Shown here: positions 1 to 5,878 of the stretch, one piece after another | Numbering within the stretch: the stretch's first letter is position 1 | Layout of the letters: each line of letters starts with the position of its first letter | Assembly (NCBI RefSeq): GCF_002811955.1 | Contig: NZ_NPEF01000034.1 | Location: 17,114-22,991, forward strand | DNA: 5,878 nt | Reading direction: 5' to 3' | Source: Leptospira ellisii | GTDB taxonomy: Bacteria; Spirochaetota; Leptospiria; Leptospirales; Leptospiraceae | Program-made: the position numbers and the translations under genes | Notes under the pieces: generated by a model | The model's input: only the letters and a program-made list of their open reading frames with translations | Told to the model about the DNA's origin: nothing | Database searches by the model: none

Positions 1-1
1 G

Positions 2-1666
<1,665 letters not shown>

Positions 1667-1759
1667 TCGCGGTCGATCCGCGGAGCGTTCCGAAAAAACA
1701 GTTCAAATTTTAGAATATTTTAATTTATTAATGTTCTGAGGCGGGACTGGTTGCGAAAA

Positions 1760-1790
1760 GAAAAAGGGCGGTTTTATTCCGTCCTTTTTC
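1760..1790. terminator. Bidirectional intrinsic terminator between convergent genes
   Basis: A 12-base-pair stem (1760-1771 with 1779-1790, one G-T wobble) encloses a 7-base loop, TTTTATT. The base of the stem is A-rich on the left and T-rich on the right, so each strand gives a GC-rich hairpin top followed by a T tract; on the - strand the T tract continues as TTTTTCTTTT. It lies 94 bases after the dehydrogenase stop and 5 bases after the cyclase stop, so it most likely ends both transcripts. Confidence 0.85.
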
Positions 1791-1794
1791 GTAT

Positions 1795-2976
1795 CTACGG
1801 CTCGCGTTTTAAAGGAGAGTAGATGTTCCGTTCTCCGGTGATTCCTTTGAGCGGTTTGCTTCCCAAAAATTCGAAGTTTTCCTTTCCTATGATCTCCGCG
1901 AATCCCTCCGTGGTTAATACGTTCTTTCCGAAATCCCTGCATAGGGATTCGACGCGGAAGGCCTGGTTGACAGCGTTTCCGATCACGGTGAAATCCAGGC
2001 GATCCTTGGCGCCCACATTTCCGTAAACGACGTCGCCTACGTTCAAGGCAATTCCCATACGAATCGCGGATTCGGGATGTTCCTCGTTCCAGATCCGAAT
2101 CGAAGAGTCTATTTTTTGCGCGGCCTTTAACGCGGATTCGCAGGCGGGTTTCGGATCGTTTTCGGCGGGAAATATGGCGAGGATAGCGTCGCCGATGAAT
2201 TTCAGAATTTCGCCTTTTTCCTCCTGAATCGGTTGCGCCGTGATTTCGAAGTAGTGATCGAGTATTTCGACGATCTTTTTCGGGGAATTGTTTTCGCTTA
2301 AAGAGGAGAAGTCGCGCAGATCGGCGCAAAGGATGGCGGCGTAGATCGTCTCTCCGGTGCCGCGTCTGAATTCTCCGGATAACACGCGTTTGGAGGCGTT
2401 CGGTCCTAGGTAAACTTCGAGAAGCTCGTTGACCGCGAATTTTCTGGATTCCAAATCCAAACGAAGGGACAACGGATCGAGAATGGAGCGCAACGATTCG
2501 ATCTGTTCCTCGCTGAATCCCCCGGGCGCGTTGGTGGCCCACGATACGACGCTGCGTATATTCGGCGCAAAGAAGGACGGAAAAATGCAGTAGTCCGTTC
2601 CGCCTTTTTCCTTTAGATCTACGCAGATCGGATACGAAAGATCCGCGTCCGGACCTTCGAGTTTGCAGCGGATGAACTCCTTTTTACCTTCCCGTATCAG
2701 ATAGATCGGACTGTCTATGTATTGTTGATCGTTCAAAGCCCCGTGCGGAATGGAAAGCACCTGCGTTTCTTCGCCTAACGTCCATATGATGGAACGGACC
2801 ATCACCTCCGGGTGCATCGTGGGAACGCTCGTAAAAAATCTCCAGACGGGAATTCCCGCCTCTATGATTTTCCGATTTAAAGTCTCTATCAGTTCCTTCG
2901 CTTCCAGTTCTCTCGACGCCGGACTGGATAACCAATTCAGAATATCCTTCATTCCAATCTCTTTTTGTATTTCCAT
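1795..2976 (-). CDS. Class III adenylate/guanylate cyclase with CyaC-like N-terminal domain
   Basis: Predicted to make a cyclic nucleotide, most likely cAMP from ATP. The C-terminal half (about residues 205-390) is a class III cyclase catalytic domain. Both metal-binding aspartates are present (D219 in ADLRDF, D263 in [12 protein letters not shown]), as are K259 at the adenine-specifying position, T330 in FTVIG (class IIIb type, where mammalian enzymes have Asp) and the transition-state pair N337/R341 in VNQAFR. The Lys/Thr pair favours ATP over GTP. Residues 20-180 match the N-terminal region of rhizobial-type cyclases (GIPVWRFF, then HPEV at 55-58 and W65), probably a GAF-like input domain; no membrane segment or signal peptide is visible, so the protein should be cytosolic. 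The linker [16 protein letters not shown] is also typical of that group. Start: the ATG at 2976 has no clear Shine-Dalgarno sequence; the in-frame ATG at 2952 (Met9) does and may be the real start. Catalytic assignment is firm; the signal sensed is unknown. Confidence 0.93.
   Translation of the reverse strand: MEIQKEIGMKDILNWLSSPASRELEAKELIETLNRKIIEAGIPVWRFFTSVPTMHPEVMVRSIIWTLGEETQVLSIPHGALNDQQYIDSPIYLIREGKKEFIRCKLEGPDADLSYPICVDLKEKGGTDYCIFPSFFAPNIRSVVSWATNAPGGFSEEQIESLRSILDPLSLRLDLESRKFAVNELLEVYLGPNASKRVLSGEFRRGTGETIYAAILCADLRDFSSLSENNSPKKIVEILDHYFEITAQPIQEEKGEILKFIGDAILAIFPAENDPKPACESALKAAQKIDSSIRIWNEEHPESAIRMGIALNVGDVVYGNVGAKDRLDFTVIGNAVNQAFRVESLCRDFGKNVLTTEGFAEIIGKENFEFLGSKPLKGITGERNIYSPLKREP
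2959..2964 (-). promoter_or_regulatory. Shine-Dalgarno-like site supporting an alternative cyclase start at 2952
   Basis: On the - strand AAAGAG lies 6 bases before the in-frame ATG at 2950-2952 (Met9). The longer start at 2974-2976 has no comparable site and is preceded only 4 bases upstream by TATATT (2981-2986), which looks like a -10 element. If that -10 is used, transcription would begin at about the first ATG, and translation would have to start at Met9. No good -35 box is seen for it. Confidence 0.4.
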
Positions 2977-3140
2977 GCGGAATATAGACCGATATTTTTA
3001 TTTTACGGTTCGAAAATCACTCGAACATAAAATAAAAAACGATTTCAATCTCAAGCAGAATTTAGGGGATCTCGGGGAAGTTTTCGACGAGCGGGAAAAC
3101 TGGTTTTAGCGGGTAATTCCGTCTTAATCTCGGCGTTTAG

Positions 3141-3180
3141 AATTCCGATTTACAAAAAATGATTTCTTGTAAATCGAATT
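3141..3180. repeat. Near-perfect palindrome, candidate operator or 3' hairpin
   Basis: The 31 bases 3146-3176 are symmetrical about G3161: the arms CGATTTACAA and TTGTAAATCG pair perfectly, and the inner AAAT/ATTT also pairs, leaving one mismatch (3156/3166). Flanking AATT on both sides extends the symmetry with one extra C on the left. It lies between the stop of the small repeat-protein gene and the start of the cyclase gene, both on the - strand. No T tract follows on either strand, so it is not a standard intrinsic terminator. The odd-centred AT-rich dyad would suit a dimeric repressor, and its core vaguely recalls the 7-1-7 layout of Fur/PerR boxes. It could instead be an mRNA 3'-end stabilising hairpin. 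The rest of the gap 2977-3202 shows nothing recognisable beyond a possible -10 (TATATT, 2981-2986). Confidence 0.6.
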
Positions 3181-3202
3181 TCAATTTTCCAAAACTATGG
3201 AC

Positions 3203-3529
3203 TTAATTTTCTCCCGGAAAACTCGTCACGTATTGGATTTTTATATCCGGAAAGCTGGTTACGAATTGGACCTTCGTATCCGGAAAGGAATTTACGATTT
3301 CCCATTTGCCGCAAGAGTCGGGAAACGACGTTACCTTTTGCACCTTTAGGTCCGGAAAGGAAGTGACTTCCTGTACTTTTACGTCCGGAAAACTCGTCAC
3401 GATCTGAATCTTTCCGTACAACTTTTTGCCGTTGAATGTGCAACCGGATTGAACGTTGCCGGCGTATGCGGTTCCGACCACAATCATCAGACAGATTGAA
3501 AAAATCAGTATCAGCGCTTTTTTTGTCAT
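3203..3529 (-). CDS. Small secreted protein with six 11-residue VTSFPD repeats
   Basis: Predicted exported protein of 108 residues; function unknown. Residues 1-23 are a signal peptide: MTKK, a hydrophobic core, then AYA before GN, a good signal peptidase I site. C30 lacks a lipobox (QSGC), so a lipoprotein is unlikely. From residue 40 to the end the protein is six copies of a unit with consensus [VI]QxVTSFPDxK; the SFP cores begin at about residues 46, 57, 68, 81, 92 and 103. Spacing is 11 residues except for a 13-residue step in the middle, where DSCGKW is inserted, giving a 3+3 arrangement. Copy 4 has VNSFPD and copy 6 ends in SFPGEN. Alternating hydrophobic residues followed by a Pro-Asp turn suggest stacked beta-strands, such as a small solenoid. 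C30 and C73 could form a disulfide after export. The gene has a strong Shine-Dalgarno sequence and appears to be monocistronic. I recall similar small repeat proteins in other phyla but cannot name a family. Confidence 0.85.
   Translation of the reverse strand: MTKKALILIFSICLMIVVGTAYAGNVQSGCTFNGKKLYGKIQIVTSFPDVKVQEVTSFPDLKVQKVTSFPDSCGKWEIVNSFPDTKVQFVTSFPDIKIQYVTSFPGEN
3212..3412 (-). repeat. 33-bp in-frame tandem repeat array in the secreted protein gene
   Basis: The core CCGGAAA (+ strand, encoding the Phe-Pro region) recurs at 3214, 3247, 3280, 3352 and 3385, with a diverged CGGGAAA at 3319. Steps are 33, 33, 39, 33 and 33 bases; the 39 is the two-residue insert at DSCGK. Copies vary mostly at third positions and at the residues between VTSFPD motifs, so the array is old and maintained by selection on the protein rather than freshly duplicated. 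Confidence 0.85.
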
Positions 3530-3535
3530 TCGATT

Positions 3536-3578
3536 CTCCTAATGTTTCGAATATAATCCGGGAAATTTATTATTGAAA
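3536..3578 (-). promoter_or_regulatory. Ribosome binding site and possible promoter of the repeat-protein gene
   Basis: AGGAG (3536-3540, - strand) lies 6 bases before the ATG at 3527-3529, a strong Shine-Dalgarno sequence that fixes this start. Further upstream on the - strand, TATATT (3550-3555) could be a -10 box, with TTTCAA (3573-3578) 17 bases away as a poor -35 match. The ribosome site is convincing; the promoter is tentative. Confidence 0.5.
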
Positions 3579-3704
3579 CTAATTTTTAACGAACGGCATC
3601 AAATTGGCAATGAACGACTTATGATCGGGATTGTTCGTATTAACGGAAATGGTGCGTATTCATGGACCGGCTCGTCGTCGATTTATATTAAATTCCCGTA
3701 TCTT

Positions 3705-3757
3705 CCGCCGTTCTAAGGATGATCGTAATCCGATCCGCTTTTTTTCGGCGGCTTTTT
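3705..3757 (+). terminator. Terminator-like hairpin in SDR leader (first)
   Basis: CCGCCG (3705-3710) pairs with CGGCGG (3746-3751) and is followed by CTTTTT. The 35-base interior can form a small GGAT/ATCC helix. The long loop makes it weak as a simple terminator, but GC-rich closing pairs followed by a T run are suggestive on the + strand. Confidence 0.3.
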
Positions 3758-3767
3758 CCCCTGAAAT

Positions 3768-3793
3768 AGAGTTGCTCAATCGACTCTTTTTTT
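3768..3793 (+). terminator. Terminator-like hairpin in SDR leader (second)
   Basis: AGAGTTG (3768-3774) pairs with CGACTCT (3781-3787), seven pairs with one T-G wobble, around a 6-base loop CTCAAT, followed directly by six T (3788-3793). This has the form of an intrinsic terminator on the + strand. No + strand gene ends nearby, so it would either stop an unannotated or antisense transcript or act as an attenuator for the SDR gene. It overlaps the candidate -35 box of the SDR promoter, so chance resemblance is possible. Confidence 0.45.
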
Positions 3794-3802
3794 CGGTATA
3801 GT
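3772..3802 (+). promoter_or_regulatory. Possible promoter of the SDR gene
   Basis: TATAGT (3797-3802) matches five of six bases of a -10 box and lies 64 bases before the SDR start. TTGCTC (3772-3777) is a possible -35 at a rather long 19-base spacing. The candidate -35 falls inside the second leader hairpin, so promoter and terminator readings compete. Confidence 0.35.
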
Positions 3803-3866
3803 GGAATGAAGGGAAGAGCGCGTCAACGGTCGTACGGGTTCTCCTTAGAAATGCGGACAGCGGTTC

Positions 3867-5426
3867 ATGAACGATTTTAGACAAAACGGCGAAGACAAAT
3901 CATCGATCGACGAAATCCAAGAATGTATCCGTCTTTTGGAATCTTTGGTCGAAACGCCGGAACTGCTGACGAGTATTCCCGAAAAGGAACGTATCGCTTT
4001 GATGATCGTCGCCGGTAAAATTTCCCGCCCCGATCGGAACGAAATCAGAATCCGTAATAAAACGATCAAACATTCGAGAAGAAAAGAGGTAGTCGCTTCG
4101 GAAAAAAAGGCGCGTGCGCTGACCGGCATCCGCGTGGCGCGAACCGAAACCGTTTTTAAGGCGCCTCTACAGATTGCGGATCGGACGGATATTTGGAGAA
4201 GCGAAAACGCGCCCGAGCTCAATTCTCCGCGTAATTGTTACGTTTGTAAGAAGGAATATACGCGCCTGCATTTCTTTTACGATTCCATGTGTGCGGAATG
4301 CGGAGATTTGAATTATAGGAAGCGATTTCAAACCGCGTCGTTGCACGGACAAGTGGCTATCATTACCGGTGCTAGACTGAAGATAGGATATCAGGCAACT
4401 CTGATGTTGCTGCGGGCCGGAGCCACCGTAATCGCGACGACGCGTTTTCCGGTGGATGCGGCATTACGTTTTTCTAAAGAAGGTGATTATCGCGAATGGG
4501 AGGACCGTCTGCAGATATTCGGTCTGGATCTGAGGCACACCCCGAGTGTGGAGATTTTCGCCGGTTACATCGAACAGAACATAGACAGGTTGGATATATT
4601 GATCAACAACGCGGCGCAGACGGTGCGCCGCCCGCCGGGATTCTATTCCCATCTGATGCAGAATGAACTATTAGAATATCATGATTTACCGAAGGATGTC
4701 TCCGCTTTGCTGCGGCTGCATTCGGACTGTAAGGTCCGGTTGAGTTCTTTCGGAGAGGAGAATCTTGCGAATGAAAAAGCCCTTCCCGTCAGTTGGAACG
4801 GGAAGGTTCCGGGAGTCGGAATCCGTTCTTCGGCGCGTCTTTCACAGATTCCGTATTCGCACGATAATTCCTTCGAATTGGAGACCGTTTTTCCGGAAGG
4901 TCAATTGGATGCGGATCTTCAGCAGGTCGATTTGAGAAAAACGAATAGTTGGAGATTGAGATTGGGGGAAGTGCCCACTTCGGAGATGCTGGAGGTGCAG
5001 CTCGTCAATGCCGTCGCGCCGTTCGTTTTGTGTAATCGCCTTATCGGTGTTATGCGGAGAGAGAATACGGGTAGGAAGCACATCGTAAACGTTTCCGCGA
5101 TGGAAGGCAAGTTTCATCGCTTTAAAAAGGAGGACAGGCACCCCCATACGAATATGGCGAAGGCCGCCCTGAATATGTTGACGCATACGTCCGCGAGCGA
5201 TTTCGCCAAGGACGGAATTTTTATGAATGCGGTCGACACAGGTTGGGTTACAGACGAGGATCCAGCCGAGTTATCCAAGAGAAAGCAGGACGTTCATGAT
5301 TTTCAACCGCCTTTGGATATCGTGGACGGCGCCGCTCGAGTTTGTGATCCTTTTTTCGACGGAATTCTAACGGGCAAACATTGGTGCGGAAAGTTTTTGA
5401 AGGATTATTTTCCGATCGATTGGTAA
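3867..5426 (+). CDS. SDR family oxidoreductase with N-terminal zinc-ribbon-like motif
   Basis: Predicted cytosolic NAD(P)-dependent oxidoreductase of 519 residues, about twice the length of a classical short-chain dehydrogenase; substrate unknown. Residues 1-120 are a charged, largely helical region rich in Arg/Lys at 54-92. Residues 124-145 hold C124xxC127 and C142xxC145, a zinc-ribbon-like set with H135 between. The Rossmann part starts at about 160: TGARLKIG (167-174) is the dinucleotide motif, NNAA is at 247-250, N381 in LVNAVAPF is the usual structural/catalytic Asn and S410 in NVSAMEG the catalytic Ser. The YxxxK motif reads T428-N-M-A-K432, so the catalytic Tyr is replaced by Thr. About 120 residues (253-370) are inserted between NNAA and the Asn helix. 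I recall a family with the same [14 protein letters not shown] and [11 protein letters not shown] motifs, so Thr may be its normal state. An in-frame TAG at 3846 and lack of other starts fix the ATG at 3867; the Shine-Dalgarno sequence is weak (GGAC). Confidence 0.92.
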   Translation: MNDFRQNGEDKSSIDEIQECIRLLESLVETPELLTSIPEKERIALMIVAGKISRPDRNEIRIRNKTIKHSRRKEVVASEKKARALTGIRVARTETVFKAPLQIADRTDIWRSENAPELNSPRNCYVCKKEYTRLHFFYDSMCAECGDLNYRKRFQTASLHGQVAIITGARLKIGYQATLMLLRAGATVIATTRFPVDAALRFSKEGDYREWEDRLQIFGLDLRHTPSVEIFAGYIEQNIDRLDILINNAAQTVRRPPGFYSHLMQNELLEYHDLPKDVSALLRLHSDCKVRLSSFGEENLANEKALPVSWNGKVPGVGIRSSARLSQIPYSHDNSFELETVFPEGQLDADLQQVDLRKTNSWRLRLGEVPTSEMLEVQLVNAVAPFVLCNRLIGVMRRENTGRKHIVNVSAMEGKFHRFKKEDRHPHTNMAKAALNMLTHTSASDFAKDGIFMNAVDTGWVTDEDPAELSKRKQDVHDFQPPLDIVDGAARVCDPFFDGILTGKHWCGKFLKDYFPIDW

Positions 5427-5507
5427 AAAGAGGGGAGAGGGGAGCGAGCGGTTGCGTATTGGAGAAACGTGTGCTCGGTCGACATTTTTGGCGCGATCGA
5501 AGAAGTG

Positions 5508-5562
5508 TCCGCCACGCAGCGCGCGACGTTAGGTTGGTCGATTAACGTTTGGCGGATTTTTT
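5508..5562 (+). terminator. Likely intrinsic terminator after the SDR gene
   Basis: TCCGCCA (5508-5514) pairs perfectly with TGGCGGA (5550-5556), followed by six T. Inside, ACGTTA (5526-5531) pairs with TAACGT (5543-5548), giving a two-part stem with an asymmetric internal loop. It lies 81 bases beyond the SDR stop and on the + strand only; the - strand has no T tract after it. The 81 bases between stop and hairpin contain only a short GAGGGGA duplication (5430-5443). Confidence 0.6.
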
Positions 5563-5578
5563 AGTCTGACTGATCGGT

Positions 5579-5878
5579 TTATTCCAGCTCTCGGAACCAT
5601 TCTCGGTATTCGAATGTGTAAAAAGCGGACTCGGGGAGGCATTGGAGCTTCCGAGTCACTCGGTTGAAGGTGAGATCGAGGTGGAGGATATAACTGTAGT
5701 TCTTGTGAAAGGTGGGAACTCCCTCATTCATCATCTCTTCGATAGAATCCCCGACTTCCGATTCCTCCAAATACAAAAGATAATTAAACAAATAACAACG
5801 GGACACTCCGTGCGCCTGCGCCAAGGCCCCGAGCAGAGTCCAACTTCCCGTGCCCAAACGAACATTGATCGGTCGCAT
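5579..5878 (-). CDS. DUF1564-like protein (5' end at or beyond window edge)
   Basis: C-terminal 99 residues of a protein resembling DUF1564, a family I know as characteristic of, and multi-copy in, Leptospira. Function is not established. The visible ATG is the last codon in the window; family members are longer, as I recall, with an additional N-terminal part, so the true start is probably off the right edge. The fragment starts with a short strand (INVRLG) followed by a helix, the turn HGVSR and a second helix ([11 protein letters not shown]), which is the layout of a ribbon-helix-helix DNA-binding domain. The rest ([17 protein letters not shown]... ending YREWFRELE) is a mixed strand/helix tail typical of the family. 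It converges on the SDR gene with 152 bases between stops. Family call is from memory of motifs; the DNA-binding role is inference. Confidence 0.8.
   Translation of the reverse strand: MRPINVRLGTGSWTLLGALAQAHGVSRCYLFNYLLYLEESEVGDSIEEMMNEGVPTFHKNYSYILHLDLTFNRVTRKLQCLPESAFYTFEYREWFRELE

Larger units (their letters stand above)
3530..3866. other. Divergent intergenic region with leader-like structure
   Basis: This 337-base gap separates the - strand repeat-protein gene from the + strand SDR gene. It holds the putative promoter and ribosome site of the former near 3536-3578, two hairpins with T tracts on the + strand (3705-3757 and 3768-3793), and a possible -10 box TATAGT at 3797-3802 facing the SDR gene. 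The middle part, about 3580-3700, shows no convincing coding frame, RNA gene or strong promoter; the short open frames overlapping it lack ribosome sites and family resemblance. Confidence 0.6.

Noticed and set aside
1667..1683. Small hairpin CGCGG-TCGAT-CCGCG just after the dehydrogenase stop
   Set aside because: Only five strong pairs and no T tract; the 1760-1790 hairpin is a far better terminator.
1703..2542. Long open frame on the - strand, 279 codons
   Set aside because: It overlaps the cyclase gene in another frame, is extremely Arg-rich and low in complexity, and has no ribosome site or family resemblance; a shadow of the cyclase coding bias.
2750..3109. + strand open frame of 119 codons antisense to the cyclase start
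   Set aside because: Mostly antisense to cyclase codons, with no ribosome site and no recognisable motifs.
3195..3443. Open frame with repeats (GYEGPIRNQ, GYKNPIRDE) on the - strand
   Set aside because: The repeats are the out-of-frame reading of the 33-base array; the other frame has the signal peptide and ribosome site.
3589..3644. Imperfect inverted repeat AACGAAC ... GTTCGT in the divergent region
   Set aside because: Short arms, mismatch when extended and a large spacer; not distinguishable from chance.
3660..3884. - strand open frame of 74 codons in the divergent region
   Set aside because: Overlaps the SDR start and the leader hairpins, with basic low-complexity content and no family match.
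5430..5443. GAGGGGA tandem duplication after the SDR stop
   Set aside because: Two copies of a 7-base purine-rich unit is easily chance; no associated structure or element.

Overview
The window looks like chromosomal DNA from a spirochaete of the genus Leptospira. The main reasons are the incomplete gene at the right edge, which resembles the Leptospira-typical DUF1564 family, and the presence of a class III nucleotide cyclase gene, since leptospires carry many. Base composition is fairly balanced by eye, which would suggest one of the higher-GC Leptospira species rather than L. interrogans; this is an impression, not a calculation.

Layout, left to right: (1) The 3' part of a large FAD-dependent acyl-CoA dehydrogenase gene on the + strand, open through the left edge. 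Its N-terminal extension and internal motifs are most like (2S)-methylsuccinyl-CoA dehydrogenase of the ethylmalonyl-CoA pathway. (2) A strong bidirectional terminator at 1760-1790, shared with the convergent gene. (3) A class III adenylate/guanylate cyclase on the - strand, with all catalytic residues and an N-terminal domain like that of rhizobial CyaC-type enzymes. (4) A 226-base gap holding a near-perfect 31-base palindrome. (5) A small secreted protein gene on the - strand, made almost entirely of six 11-residue 'VTSFPD' repeats arranged 3+3 around a Cys-containing insert. (6) A 337-base divergent intergenic region with promoter-like sequences and two terminator-like hairpins on the + strand. 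(7) A + strand short-chain dehydrogenase/reductase (SDR) with a long N-terminal region, a four-cysteine zinc-ribbon-like motif, and Thr where the SDR catalytic Tyr is expected. (8) A likely terminator at 5508-5562. (9) A 5'-truncated DUF1564-like gene on the - strand whose visible start looks like a ribbon-helix-helix DNA-binding fold.

The genes do not form an obvious operon. Orientations alternate (+, -, -, +, -), gaps are large, and most units have their own terminator- or promoter-like signals, so they are probably transcribed separately. I see no mobile element, CRISPR array, tRNA or rRNA. The parts that deserve a second look are the repeat protein, the non-canonical SDR and its structured leader, the palindrome, and the possible DNA-binding role of the DUF1564 fragment.
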